In this document: piece after piece, positions 28,949-39,629 of the stretch
How positions within the stretch are numbered: the stretch's first letter is position 1
How the letters are laid out: each line of letters opens with the position of its first letter
NCBI RefSeq assembly: GCF_947500605.1
Contig: NZ_CANMSJ010000001.1
Coordinates: 310,001 to 374,000 of the forward strand
Origin: an uncultured Lacinutrix sp.
GTDB lineage: Bacteria; Bacteroidota; Bacteroidia; Flavobacteriales; Flavobacteriaceae
Direction: 5' to 3'
DNA: 64,000 nucleotides
The notes under the pieces: model-generated
The model's database searches: none
Seen by the model: only the letters and a program-made list of their open reading frames with translations
Told to the model about the DNA's origin: nothing
Made by a program: the position numbers and the translations under genes

Positions 28949-28990
28949 ATGCTTATTAATTTATATATTTTTAATTTAATGGGATAGTAA

Positions 28991-29075
28991 TATTAACTCC
29001 TCTTTCTTCAGATTTTTTTTCAGGAAAATCAGAATTCATTTTCCTCTTAAAATAAGAAGAGAGCCGAAACACAAG
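28991..29075. repeat. Dispersed intergenic element, copy A
   Basis: ATTAACTCCTCTTTCTT ... AATTCATT ... CCTCTTAAAATAAG..GAGAGCC shared with 52371-52443. Confidence 0.7.
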
Positions 29076-29286
29076 TACCTTGTAATATCTGTATTAGAAA
29101 GGATTAATTAATATAGCAAAACAAATAACTTTTATAGCTTGTTCATTGTTAAGATCCTTGCTTTAGTTAAAGGAAGGTGGATTTTAATACAGTAAAATTA
29201 GGAAGGTTTGAAGCAAAGCGCAAAGCAGCTTTATAACAGCAAGAGTAAAAGCTTAATATCTAATTTTAGAGATTAAAAAGTAACAA

Positions 29287-30519
29287 CTAACCTTCAAAAC
29301 GATAATAACCACACTTTAAATAAGCACCTTCTGGAAAGCCAATAGGATGATCGCTGTCATGATGTGTTTTTAATATACATTCAGACGTTCTACTACTTTC
29401 GTTTAAAACCTGAGTATTAATATCGAAAAAAGAATCTGCTAACACTCGCGAAGAACACGAAGCTAATACCAATAAGCCTTTTTTAGCAGTAAGCTTCACT
29501 CCTAATTGTGCTAATTGTGCATATTTCTTTTTGGCTAATTCTATTTCACTCTGTTGTTTTGCAAAACTTGGCGGATCTATAACAACAACATCAAAGGTTT
29601 GTTTGTCTTTAATCATTTGCTTCATAGCTGCAAAGGCATCGTCTGCAATGGTTTTATGTGTTCCAGAATACGGATTTAATTTACCATTTAAAACGGCAAT
29701 TTCTAAAGCTTGCTTACTAATATCTAAACTAGTAACCTCTTTTGCACCGTTAGCTAATGCATGAACCGAAAAACCACCTGCATAACTAAATACATCTAAA
29801 ACTGATTTTCCTTTACTCCACTCGCCTACTTGCTTTCTATTGGCTCTATGATCTAAAAAATAACCTGTTTTATGACCTTTAATAACATTTGCCGAGAAAT
29901 TGACATCATGCTCTACAAATTCAACAACTTCATTCTCTAAAACACCATAAACAACCTCGCCATTTTGAAGTTTGTGTAATTTAGATTGTTCCATGCTTCT
30001 ACTAAGTCTAATCACTATTGTTTTAGCTTTAGAAACAGCTTGTAAGCTTTCTAAAATAGATTCTAAATACGGAAGCCATATTTCAGAATATATCTTAACC
30101 ACTAATACATGTGCATAAACATCTGCAATTAGTCCTGGAAATCCATCGTTTTCACCAAATAATAATCGGTAACTGTTAGTATTTGTTTGTAATAAAGATT
30201 GGCGTTTAGCAAAAGCTTCTTCAATTTTAGTATTGAAAAACGCAGCATTTATAGTTGCACCAGTATTACCACTATGTAACATTTTTATACGAATAGGTGA
30301 ATTCCCATCATACAAACCAAGGCCAATAACTTTATTTTTATTTTTTCCGAAGATAATAGCCAAATCGCCACTTTTAGCATCGTCGTTAATTTTAGTAATA
30401 TTATCACTAAACAGCCAAGGATGGCCTTGTAAAACAAATCGTTCTCCATTGGCGTTTAGCTTGGTTGCTAATCGTTTAGGCGTGTAACTTGAAGTAATAC
30501 TTTTAGTAAACTGCGACAT
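29287..30519 (-). CDS. Class I SAM-dependent rRNA methyltransferase (RlmI-like, PUA domain)
   Basis: LQGHPWLFSDNI, GENDGFPGLIADVY, KTGYFLDHRANR, VLDVFSYAGGFSVHA, VVIDPPSFAK. Confidence 0.93.
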   Translation of the reverse strand: MSQFTKSITSSYTPKRLATKLNANGERFVLQGHPWLFSDNITKINDDAKSGDLAIIFGKNKNKVIGLGLYDGNSPIRIKMLHSGNTGATINAAFFNTKIEEAFAKRQSLLQTNTNSYRLLFGENDGFPGLIADVYAHVLVVKIYSEIWLPYLESILESLQAVSKAKTIVIRLSRSMEQSKLHKLQNGEVVYGVLENEVVEFVEHDVNFSANVIKGHKTGYFLDHRANRKQVGEWSKGKSVLDVFSYAGGFSVHALANGAKEVTSLDISKQALEIAVLNGKLNPYSGTHKTIADDAFAAMKQMIKDKQTFDVVVIDPPSFAKQQSEIELAKKKYAQLAQLGVKLTAKKGLLVLASCSSRVLADSFFDINTQVLNESSRTSECILKTHHDSDHPIGFPEGAYLKCGYYRFEG

Positions 30520-30524
30520 AATAA

Positions 30525-31646
30525 TTATAGCGTAAGTTCCTTAATTTTAATACCTAAAGTCTTTTCTACGTCTGCTATTTTATTAAGCTCGCTTGGTAAT
30601 ATTAATGCAATAGATTGTCCTTTTTTTCCTGCTCTTGCAGTACGTCCACTTCTATGTGTGTAGTATTCTATATGTTCTGGTAATTGGTGGTGGATAATAA
30701 AAGCTAAGTTGTTAACGTCTATTCCACGTGCAGAAACATCTGTAGATATTAATATTTGTAAATTAGTATTCTTAAACGCACGCATTACTTTATCACGTTC
30801 TTTCTGCGTCATATCACCTTCTAGAGCATCGACATTAAAACCTTCCTTTTGCAATTGTTGTTTTAAAGACTGTGTACCTGCTTTTGTTCTACAAAATATA
30901 ATACCACGCTCCTCTTCTCTATCTTCTAATAAGCGCATGACTGTATGTGCTTTGTCTACAATAGACGATTTTACATAATGATGAGAAATGTTAGCATTTA
31001 CAATGCTTTCACGATCAATTTCCACACGAGCAGCATCTTTAGCGATGTAACGAGAAACAATATTTTTTAATTCGGCAGGCATTGTTGCAGAAAACAACCA
31101 TGTGTTACGAGCACTTTTGGTAGTAGCATCTAAAATGGTATTTAAATCCTTTTTAAAGCCCATACTTAGCATCTCGTCTGCTTCGTCTAAAATAAGCGTA
31201 TTAATATGAGTTAAATCTATAATATTTCTATCTAATAAATCTACCAAACGACCTGGAGTTGCAACAATAATATGCGTTGGACGTTGTAAGTTGCTAATCT
31301 GAATATCTATTTTTTCACCACCATAAACACCTTCAACAAAAATCTTTTTACTGTTATATTTTGTAAATTTAAACAGTTGCTTTTTTATTTGTTGAACCAA
31401 TTCGCGTGTTGGCGCAATAATTAATGCTTGAACAGCTCTTTTACTTGGATCTACTTTATGTAAAGCAGGTAAGCCATAGGCAGCAGTTTTACCTGTCCCT
31501 GTTTGGGCTAAACCAATAAAATCTACTTTAGATTTTATTAATACTGGTATTGCTTGCTCTTGAATGGCTGTAGGTGTTTTAATTCCTAATTCCTTAAGTG
31601 ATTTTATATAGTCGTTATGTAATCCTAAATCTTTAAAAGTACTCAT
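30525..31646 (-). CDS. DEAD/DEAH box RNA helicase
   Basis: AQTGTGKTAAYGLP, PTRELVQQI, DEADEMLSMGF, SATMP, HRSGRTARAGKKG. Confidence 0.95.
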   Translation of the reverse strand: MSTFKDLGLHNDYIKSLKELGIKTPTAIQEQAIPVLIKSKVDFIGLAQTGTGKTAAYGLPALHKVDPSKRAVQALIIAPTRELVQQIKKQLFKFTKYNSKKIFVEGVYGGEKIDIQISNLQRPTHIIVATPGRLVDLLDRNIIDLTHINTLILDEADEMLSMGFKKDLNTILDATTKSARNTWLFSATMPAELKNIVSRYIAKDAARVEIDRESIVNANISHHYVKSSIVDKAHTVMRLLEDREEERGIIFCRTKAGTQSLKQQLQKEGFNVDALEGDMTQKERDKVMRAFKNTNLQILISTDVSARGIDVNNLAFIIHHQLPEHIEYYTHRSGRTARAGKKGQSIALILPSELNKIADVEKTLGIKIKELTL

Positions 31647-31756
31647 TGGTGTTTGGTGTTATTTTGTTTGTTATTGCGTTGCAAAAACTTATGTTTAATA
31701 ATAAAAGTAATTACATACGAGAAGTACTGCCAACCTAAGATTGCTTACTATAATTG

Positions 31757-33340
31757 TTATTCCTCAGGAGGAAAACCATGAATTTCTTCGTAAACTTCAT
31801 CAAAATTAGAACGTATGTACGCATTTAATTTCTTTTTGTAATCATCTTTTAACCATTCTACAAAGTTAAAAGTACTTTTACTAATACACTTTGTATAACG
31901 CTGTATGCGGTAATCTATATCGTCTTTTAGCATTTTTGCTAAACCTAAAGCATCCCAAACATCTTCACTATTCTCAATACATATTTTTGCATGATGAGCA
32001 ATAGAGCGCTCTAAAATTACTTTAGATGAATCTCCTTCTCTAACAGATTGGATGTACATGGCTTTAATGTTGAAATAAACATCCTCAGACTTTGCAAATT
32101 CTGCACGAAGCGCTTCTGGCATTTCATATCTAAAGTTTTCTTCTAAATCTTCATCACTTAAAATACCATCAAGATAAAAGTTTGGAGATCTAAATATTTT
32201 ATGCCAATCTAAGTCACTTCCCCAAGGTCCAAAACGGTGAAGGTTGTTTCCTAAATCTATAACGGTAAATTTATTTTTATTCTTTAAAATACGAGAACCA
32301 CGACCAATCATTTGGTAGTATAAAGTTAACGATTTTGTTGCTCTGTTTAATATAATACAATCTACTGTTGGCTCATCGAAACCAGTAGTTAAAATACTTA
32401 CCGATGTTAATATGGCATCTGGCGTTTCTTTAAACCATTTTAAAATGGCTTTACGCTCTTTTTTAGTATTGTTATTATCTAAGTGAGCTACTGGATATCC
32501 AGATCTTCTAAAAGTATCATAAACGTGTAAAGACGTGTTTATACCGTTATTAAATATTAATGTTTTCTTGCCTTTACAACGCTCTTCGTAAGATTGCACA
32601 AGCTTGGTAAGCATGTCTGTATTTGTATATAAATCTTCAGAAGATTTTACAGTATAATCACCATTAGCACCTACAATTAAAGAGGTTAAACCTACATTGT
32701 AAGAATAGACTTCGGCACGTGCTAAAAATTCATTTTCAATTAAAGAGTGAATTGTTTCACCAACAATTAGTTCGTTATAATTATCCTTCATTGGAAGGTT
32801 AATATTACTACTTAAAGGTGTTGCCGTTACTCCTAATATAAAAGATTTCTCAAAAAACTTAAATAGTTTTGTAAACGAGTTGTAGTGTGCTTCATCAATA
32901 ATAACTAACCCAATATCACTAATGTCTAGCTTATTATCGGTTAAACGATTATTAAGCGTTTCTACCATGGCAACAAAGCAATTAAAATCACCTTGATCAC
33001 TTAAATCGGCTTTAGAGTCTACAATTTTATTGCTTACACCAAATTCAGACAGCATATTAGAAGTTTGCTTACAAAGCTCAATTCTATGCGTCATTACTAA
33101 TACTTGTTTTTTATGATGCTTTAAATACTGACGAACAATCTCAGAGAAAATAACCGTTTTACCACCACCAGTTGGTAGTTGGTAAAGTAAATGGTAATCT
33201 TCTGGAGCATCTTCAAAACATGCGAAAATTTTATCAATTGCACCTTTTTGGTAACTATATAAACTCTTGCCTTCTTGTCTTTCTTCTAATTCTAAAGCTG
33301 TAACCTTCATTAATGTTTTTTGAAATTTTGAGATGCGCAA
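31757..33340 (-). CDS. SF2 DEAD/DEAH helicase (RadD-like)
   Basis: YQLPTGGGKTVIFSEI, VIIDEAHYNSF, LGVTATPLS, YYQMIGRGSRI. Confidence 0.9.
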   Translation of the reverse strand: MRISKFQKTLMKVTALELEERQEGKSLYSYQKGAIDKIFACFEDAPEDYHLLYQLPTGGGKTVIFSEIVRQYLKHHKKQVLVMTHRIELCKQTSNMLSEFGVSNKIVDSKADLSDQGDFNCFVAMVETLNNRLTDNKLDISDIGLVIIDEAHYNSFTKLFKFFEKSFILGVTATPLSSNINLPMKDNYNELIVGETIHSLIENEFLARAEVYSYNVGLTSLIVGANGDYTVKSSEDLYTNTDMLTKLVQSYEERCKGKKTLIFNNGINTSLHVYDTFRRSGYPVAHLDNNNTKKERKAILKWFKETPDAILTSVSILTTGFDEPTVDCIILNRATKSLTLYYQMIGRGSRILKNKNKFTVIDLGNNLHRFGPWGSDLDWHKIFRSPNFYLDGILSDEDLEENFRYEMPEALRAEFAKSEDVYFNIKAMYIQSVREGDSSKVILERSIAHHAKICIENSEDVWDALGLAKMLKDDIDYRIQRYTKCISKSTFNFVEWLKDDYKKKLNAYIRSNFDEVYEEIHGFPPEE

Positions 33341-33413
33341 AAATACAACGATTTAAAGGCTTAGAACGAATAATATTTAAAAAATTTTTAAATGATTACT
33401 TTCGTTAATATAT

Positions 33414-34223
33414 ATGAAAAACATCTCAGACAATTTACAAGCTCAATTTAGCGGATTCTATAACACACCACACCTGTTTTTAGAGCCTGTTTTAGGTATG
33501 CAGACATTAGTAACGCAAATAGAAAACACACCTGTTTTTGAAGGTTTAGGACTGGAAAGAATAAGATTAGGGCAACGTGTGGAACGCTTTGTAGGTACAG
33601 AGTTGCGCTTGAATAAAAGTTTAAAAATTTTATCTGAAAATCCACAAATACAAACCAATACCAATATAACTATTGGTGAATTAGACTGTTTGTATTTAGA
33701 TGGTGAGCAGCCTGTACATTTAGAAATACAATTTAAGTTTTATTTATATGATCAATCTTTAGGTGAAACTGAAATAGACCATTGTATTGGTCCCATGCGA
33801 AGAGATAGTTTAATAGAAAAATTAACCAAGCTAAAAGAAAAGCAATTACCACTACTCTATGCCGATGAAACGAAGCCATTGCTGGGTACTATAGATTTTT
33901 TAGCTGAAGATTTTATTCAAAAAATATACTTTAAAGCTCAAATTTTTGTGCCTTACGGAAAAACGATTCAGCTTAAAACACTAAATCCGGAGTGTATTTA
34001 TGGCTTCTATTTTAAGTATACTGAATTGCCACAGTTTAAAAACTATAAATTTTATAAACCAAAGAAAACCGATTGGTTACTTGATGTAACACCAAATGTA
34101 GATTGGAAAACGTATAATGCTATTTTGCCAGAATTAAATGTATTTAAAGATGAAGGTTATTCGCCCATGTTATGGATAAAGCATAAAAATGGTGAGATTG
34201 AGAAGTGTTTTGTAGTTGTTTAA
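33414..34223 (+). CDS. DUF1853 family protein
   Basis: ITIGELDCLYLDGEQPVHLEIQFKFYLYD, CIGPMRRDSLIEKLTKLKEKQLPLL. Confidence 0.7.
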   Translation: MKNISDNLQAQFSGFYNTPHLFLEPVLGMQTLVTQIENTPVFEGLGLERIRLGQRVERFVGTELRLNKSLKILSENPQIQTNTNITIGELDCLYLDGEQPVHLEIQFKFYLYDQSLGETEIDHCIGPMRRDSLIEKLTKLKEKQLPLLYADETKPLLGTIDFLAEDFIQKIYFKAQIFVPYGKTIQLKTLNPECIYGFYFKYTELPQFKNYKFYKPKKTDWLLDVTPNVDWKTYNAILPELNVFKDEGYSPMLWIKHKNGEIEKCFVVV

Positions 34224-34238
34224 ATTACTATTGTTTCT

Positions 34239-34511
34239 ATGAATAAAGGAATCTTACATACTTTACAATATTATATTGTAATTTTAATAATCTATTTATT
34301 TTTAAACGTCTTTTTAAATAATAATAGTACTGAAGCTCTTAAACTAAAATTAATTTTTGTCTTTGTAATGCTTGGCATAGCTGCAGTAATGATATTTATT
34401 AATTCTTTATCTATGCTATTAATTAAATACAGAATGTGGCATAAAGGTTCATTATTCGTTCATTTTATAGTGTTACTTTTTTGTCTCGTACTTTTTATAA
34501 ATATTCGTTAA
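34239..34511 (+). CDS. Small three-TM membrane protein
   Basis: Hydrophobic 90-aa ORF co-directional with neighbours. Confidence 0.5.
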   Translation: MNKGILHTLQYYIVILIIYLFLNVFLNNNSTEALKLKLIFVFVMLGIAAVMIFINSLSMLLIKYRMWHKGSLFVHFIVLLFCLVLFINIR

Positions 34512-34584
34512 TAACTCTCAACCGTTTCATATTAAATTGAAGTTTGAATTTCCTATTTTGCAAGCCTAAATCAAAGTAATAATA

Positions 34585-36882
34585 GTGAAAGTCTGTATCG
34601 CCGAAAAACCATCTGTAGCAAGAGAAATTGCTTCTGTTCTTGGAGCAACCACAAAACATGATGGTTACTACGAAGGCAACGGTTATGCTGTAACCTATAC
34701 TTTTGGACACCTATGCACTCTTAAAGAACCAAACGATTACAAACCTTATTGGAAAAGTTGGGATTTAAATAATTTACCAATGCTGCCAGAGCGTTTTGAA
34801 ACTAAAGTTTCTAAAGATGCTGGTATAAAAAAGCAGTTTAAAATTGTAAAAAGTTTATTTGATAGAGCGGATGTTGTAATAAACTGTGGTGATGCAGGAC
34901 AAGAAGGAGAATTAATACAGCGTTGGGTTTTAAACCAAGCTGGTTATAAAGGAAAGGTAGAAAGACTTTGGATTTCGTCTTTAACAACCGAGGCTATAAA
35001 AGAAGGTTTTAATAACTTGAAACCATCTGAAGATTACGACAATTTATATTATGCAGGTTTCTCGCGTGCAATTGGAGATTGGCTTTTAGGTATGAATGCC
35101 ACGCGGTTATATACTGTAAAACATGGAGGTTACAAACAAGTGCTTTCTGTTGGTCGTGTGCAAACGCCTACTCTAGCAATGTTGGTAAATAGATTTAAAG
35201 AAATAGAAAACTTTAAACCACAACCGTATTGGGAGTTACAAACCATGTATCGCGATACTTTATTTAGTTATGAAGAAGGTCGTTTTCTTAAAGTTGAAGA
35301 TGGAGAAAAACTTGCTGCGATTGTAAAAGCGCACGATTTCGAAATTGTATCTACAACAAAAAAAGCAGGAAATGAATATGCACCAAAACTGTTCGATTTA
35401 ACAGGTTTACAAGTATATTGTAACACTAAATTTGGATTTAGTGCAGACGAAACTTTAAAGATTGTCCAAAAATTATACGAACAAAAAGTGGTAACCTACC
35501 CGAGAGTAGATACTACGTTTTTGCCAAACGATGTGTATCCAAAAGTACCTGGAATACTTAAAAATTTAACTAATTATGCTGCTTTAACAGCTCCACTTCA
35601 TGGTAAGAAGCTAAAGAAAACTAAAAAGGTTTTCGATGATAGTAAGGTAACAGATCACCACGCAATTATTCCGACCGGACAGCAAATGAATTTGCAATAC
35701 AACCAGCAACAGGTTTACAATATTATTGTACGTCGTTTTATTGCTGTGTTTTATCCAGATTGTAAAGTCTCTAACACCACCGTTATTGGTAAAGCAGAAA
35801 AAGTAAAGTTTAAAACAACAGGTAAAGAAATTTTAGAAAAAGGATGGCGTATTGTATTCGAAAATCCAAATAGCACTTCTAAAGAAGCTGGTATGTTACC
35901 AACTTTCGAGAAAGGCGAAAAAGGGCCGCATGAACCGTCATTTTTAGAAAAACAAACCAAACCGCCAAATCAATATACAGAAGCCTCACTCCTACGTGCT
36001 ATGGAAACAGCAGGAAAACAGGTGGATGATGATGAGCTTCGTGAGATTATGAAAGAAAATGGTATTGGTCGTCCTTCTACACGTGCCAATATTATTGAAA
36101 CGTTATTCCGAAGAAAATATATAAAACGAAATAAAAAGCAAGTTATACCAACAGTTACAGGTATTCAGTTAATAGATACTATTACTAACGAATTGCTAAA
36201 ATCTGCAGAACTTACTGGTAAGTGGGAAAAGCAGTTAAAAGATATTGAAAAAGGAACTTTTAGTGCAGGAAGTTTTATTAAACAGATGAAACAAATGGTA
36301 GATCGTTTGGTTTATGAAGTGCGAAGCGAAACTAAGAAAGCTAATATCTCTTCAGTTAATAATAAAACGGCAACAACGACTAAGAAAAAAACGACTAAAA
36401 AAGCTTCTGGGATTACCTCAGAGAAATGTCCGAAATGTAAAAACGGATCTATATTAAAAGGGAAATCTGCTTATGGTTGTTCGGAATATAAAAAGACTTG
36501 CGACTTCGTTATCCCTTTTAAATTTGAAGGAAAAACTATCTCAGAAAAACAATTTGTTAGGTTGTTTCAAAAAGGTTCTACGGTTAATTTAAAAGGTTTT
36601 AAGGTTGATAATGTTTCAACTGAAGGATTAGTGAGATTTGATGAAAATTTTAAGTTAAAATTAGAACCTAAAAAAGTTAAAACTGAAACGAAGAGTACTT
36701 CCGAAGAAAATATTTGTCCGAAATGTAATAGAGGAGCCATTATAAAAGGTAAAACAGCTTATGGATGTAGTGCTTATAAAGAAGGTTGCGACTTTAGGTT
36801 TAGTTACGATGCTATTCGTGAAAAAGCTAATGGACAGCAATTAACCAAGGATTTGGTTTTTAAAATATTAAGAGGAAACTAA
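34585..36882 (+). CDS. topB: DNA topoisomerase III
   Basis: GTG start; VCIAEKPSVAREIASVLG, SVGRVQTPTLAMLV, YPRVDTTFLP, two C-terminal C4 zinc fingers (CPKCKNGSILKGKSAYGCSEYKKTCDF; CPKCNRGAIIKGKTAYGCSAYKEGCDF). Confidence 0.95.
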   Translation: MKVCIAEKPSVAREIASVLGATTKHDGYYEGNGYAVTYTFGHLCTLKEPNDYKPYWKSWDLNNLPMLPERFETKVSKDAGIKKQFKIVKSLFDRADVVINCGDAGQEGELIQRWVLNQAGYKGKVERLWISSLTTEAIKEGFNNLKPSEDYDNLYYAGFSRAIGDWLLGMNATRLYTVKHGGYKQVLSVGRVQTPTLAMLVNRFKEIENFKPQPYWELQTMYRDTLFSYEEGRFLKVEDGEKLAAIVKAHDFEIVSTTKKAGNEYAPKLFDLTGLQVYCNTKFGFSADETLKIVQKLYEQKVVTYPRVDTTFLPNDVYPKVPGILKNLTNYAALTAPLHGKKLKKTKKVFDDSKVTDHHAIIPTGQQMNLQYNQQQVYNIIVRRFIAVFYPDCKVSNTTVIGKAEKVKFKTTGKEILEKGWRIVFENPNSTSKEAGMLPTFEKGEKGPHEPSFLEKQTKPPNQYTEASLLRAMETAGKQVDDDELREIMKENGIGRPSTRANIIETLFRRKYIKRNKKQVIPTVTGIQLIDTITNELLKSAELTGKWEKQLKDIEKGTFSAGSFIKQMKQMVDRLVYEVRSETKKANISSVNNKTATTTKKKTTKKASGITSEKCPKCKNGSILKGKSAYGCSEYKKTCDFVIPFKFEGKTISEKQFVRLFQKGSTVNLKGFKVDNVSTEGLVRFDENFKLKLEPKKVKTETKSTSEENICPKCNRGAIIKGKTAYGCSAYKEGCDFRFSYDAIREKANGQQLTKDLVFKILRGN

Positions 36883-36941
36883 AAATATTTTTATCATTAC
36901 TGCGAAGGCAGGAATCTAAATTGTAACTATAAAGTATTCAT

Positions 36942-37529
36942 TTGGAAATTAAAACTCATAAACACTTCAAAATATACAAACCATACGGCATGCTTTCGCA
37001 ATTTGCGAGCAACTCTAGTAAGCAACAGCGTAAGCGTTTTCTTGGTGAACTAGGTGATTTTCCTACAGGTATAATGCCAATTGGCAGACTCGACGAAAAA
37101 AGTGAAGGGCTACTATTGCTAACTACAGACGGAAAATTAAGTAATTTTATAAATTCTAGTGGTATTGAGAAAGAATACTATGCTTTAGTAGATGGAGCTA
37201 TTACTCAAGAAAAAATTGAAGAATTACAAAAAGGTGTAGAGATTGGTTTCGATGGTAAAAAGTACCAAACAAAACCGTGTAAAGTTTTTAAATTAGAATC
37301 TGAACCAGATTTTCCAGAACGTTCAAAAAAGATTCGCGACGCTAGACATGGTCCTGTTTCATGGGTGTCTTTAATAATTACGGAAGGGAAATTTAGGCAA
37401 GTTCGAAAAATGACAAGCGCAGTAGGTTTTCCAACCTTAAGATTAGTGCGTGTTCGTGTTGGTAATATAGCACTTAATAATATGCAAAATGAGGAAGTTA
37501 GGTCTATAGATATACCAAGTACGCTTTAA
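36942..37529 (+). CDS. rRNA large subunit pseudouridine synthase (RluE-like)
   Basis: FKIYKPYGMLSQF, GRLDEKSEGLLLLTTDG, EGKFRQVRKMTSAVGFPTLRLVRVRVG. Confidence 0.92.
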   Translation: MEIKTHKHFKIYKPYGMLSQFASNSSKQQRKRFLGELGDFPTGIMPIGRLDEKSEGLLLLTTDGKLSNFINSSGIEKEYYALVDGAITQEKIEELQKGVEIGFDGKKYQTKPCKVFKLESEPDFPERSKKIRDARHGPVSWVSLIITEGKFRQVRKMTSAVGFPTLRLVRVRVGNIALNNMQNEEVRSIDIPSTL

Positions 37530-37600
37530 CTATTATTTATAGTTTTTAATAGTTTATACTGAATAAATCTGATTAATTTTGTTTTAAATTTAAACTAAAA

Positions 37601-38848
37601 ATGAAGGAGCAAATCGCCTATTTCTTTTATAATTATTACGAAGCTTTTGGATTATCTCCAAAGTTAGCCAAGTATGCTAATATGCTTACATTGTTACTAA
37701 TAGCGCTTATTGTAACTTACGTTATAGATAGAGTTGTTAGAGCAATTTTACGAGCAATATCTGTTCGTGTTGCAAAGCATACTAAATCTCCTTTTGATGA
37801 TTTATTATTGGCTAACAAAGTTCCAAGAAATGTAGCGCATATTGTTCCGTTATTAACAGCGTTAAAAATACTGCATATTGTTTTTATAGATTTTAATTAT
37901 ATAGAAACTCCTATTCGTAAACTACTTCAAGTTCTTTTTATCGTTTTAACTTTATGGATTGTTAGAAGTATTCTGTTTACACTCGAAGATTATTTTAAAA
38001 CTTTACCGCGTTTAAGAGATAAACCAATTGATAGTTATATACAAGTATTCATGATTTTTGCTTGGGTTGCTGGAATTTTTGCAGCAATAGCAGTGTTTAG
38101 CGATGTATCAATTTTAAAGTTTATCACTGGTTTTGGTGCAGCTTCTGCTATTATCTTACTTATATTTAAAGATACTATTCTTGGTTTTGTAGCTAGTATA
38201 CAGGTGTCTATTAACGATATGGTTAGGATTGGAGATTGGATAACTTTCGAAAAATACGGAGCAGATGGTGATGTTACAGAAATAAACCTTGCTACTGTAA
38301 AGGTTCAAAATTTCGATAATACTATTACTACCATTCCGACTTATGCTATGATTTCAGATTCGTTTAAGAATTGGCGTGGTATGAAAAATTCTGACGGTCG
38401 TAGAATTAAAAGGCATTTAATGATAAAGCAAGATTCTATTAAATTTCTAACTCCAGAAGATATAGAACGTTTAAAAGGTGTTGAGATCATTAGTGCGTAC
38501 TTAGAGCAAATGGTTGAGAAAGTAGATAAATACAATGAGGACAATAATATTGATAAAACACTTAGGCTTAATGGTAGAAACCTTACCAATATTGGTGTGT
38601 TTAGAAAATATATTCAAACGTATTTAGAAAATCACTCAGCGATTAACAAAGACATGCTTTTAATGGCAAGACAGTTACAGCCTACTACACAAGGTATTCC
38701 TTTAGAGATTTATGCATTTAGTAAAGACAAACGTTGGGAAAATTACGAATATGTAATGTCTGACTTGTTTGATCATTTTTTAGCTGCAATTCCATTCTTC
38801 GAATTAGAAATATTTGAGCTTCCAAATTCGACTACTTTTAAAGCATAA
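37601..38848 (+). CDS. Mechanosensitive ion channel MscS family
   Basis: TM region then FGAASAIILLIFKDTILGFVASIQVSINDMVRIGDWITFEKYGADGDVTEINLATVKVQNFDNTITTIPTY. Confidence 0.93.
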   Translation: MKEQIAYFFYNYYEAFGLSPKLAKYANMLTLLLIALIVTYVIDRVVRAILRAISVRVAKHTKSPFDDLLLANKVPRNVAHIVPLLTALKILHIVFIDFNYIETPIRKLLQVLFIVLTLWIVRSILFTLEDYFKTLPRLRDKPIDSYIQVFMIFAWVAGIFAAIAVFSDVSILKFITGFGAASAIILLIFKDTILGFVASIQVSINDMVRIGDWITFEKYGADGDVTEINLATVKVQNFDNTITTIPTYAMISDSFKNWRGMKNSDGRRIKRHLMIKQDSIKFLTPEDIERLKGVEIISAYLEQMVEKVDKYNEDNNIDKTLRLNGRNLTNIGVFRKYIQTYLENHSAINKDMLLMARQLQPTTQGIPLEIYAFSKDKRWENYEYVMSDLFDHFLAAIPFFELEIFELPNSTTFKA

Positions 38849-38925
38849 TAACGCTTCAACTTTTTTTTAAATTTGTAATTGTTAATTAATAGTTAACTTG
38901 ATTTCTTTTTTAATAGTATTACTAT

Positions 38926-38933
38926 TATATTTG
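38926..38933 (+). promoter_or_regulatory. Bacteroidota -7 type box TATATTTG upstream of TetR/secretion operon
   Basis: TAnnTTTG match 19 nt upstream of ATG 38952. Confidence 0.45.
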
Positions 38934-38951
38934 CAATCAAATTAATTTATT

Positions 38952-39629
38952 ATGAAATATTTACTTTCGAATATCAAGATTAACATTAATGAAAAAATCT
39001 ATCTTAAAGATCCAGAATCTTCAAGCCTTGGTAAACGCATTATTGAAAATAGTATCTTACTAATTGATGAAATAGGATTTGATGTCTTCACTTTTAAAAA
39101 GTTAGGCTTAAAAATAGGGTCAAACGAGAGCTCTATTTATAGATACTTCGAAAGCAAGCACATGCTACTACTCTACTTAACCTCTTGGTATTGGACTTGG
39201 CTGGAATATCAATTAGTATTCTCCACAAATAGTATAGAGAATAAAAAAGATAAGTTAGATAAGGCTATAACAGTGCTCTGCCAAACAACTATAATAGACT
39301 CTGCTTTTAGCCATATTGACGAGGTTATATTAAAACGAATAGTTATTAATGAGTATTCTAAATCTTACCTAACAAAGGAAGTTGATAGTGAAAATAAAGA
39401 AGGTTATTTTTCGGTATATAAAAGATTAGTAAATAGGTTAAATGACATTATTGTCGCTATAGATAGTGACTATAAATACCCACTTACTTTAGCTAGTACG
39501 GTAATAGATGGTGCAATGCATCAACATTTTTTAAAGGATCATTTTCAATCCATTACAGAGTGTAATACTATTGTACAGCCTACAGATTTCTTTAAAGATT
39601 TAGTGTTTAATACTTTAAAAATTAAATAA
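38952..39629 (+). CDS. TetR/AcrR family transcriptional regulator
   Basis: IGFDVFTFKKLGLKIGSNESSIYRYFESKHMLLLYL HTH. Confidence 0.85.
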   Translation: MKYLLSNIKININEKIYLKDPESSSLGKRIIENSILLIDEIGFDVFTFKKLGLKIGSNESSIYRYFESKHMLLLYLTSWYWTWLEYQLVFSTNSIENKKDKLDKAITVLCQTTIIDSAFSHIDEVILKRIVINEYSKSYLTKEVDSENKEGYFSVYKRLVNRLNDIIVAIDSDYKYPLTLASTVIDGAMHQHFLKDHFQSITECNTIVQPTDFFKDLVFNTLKIK

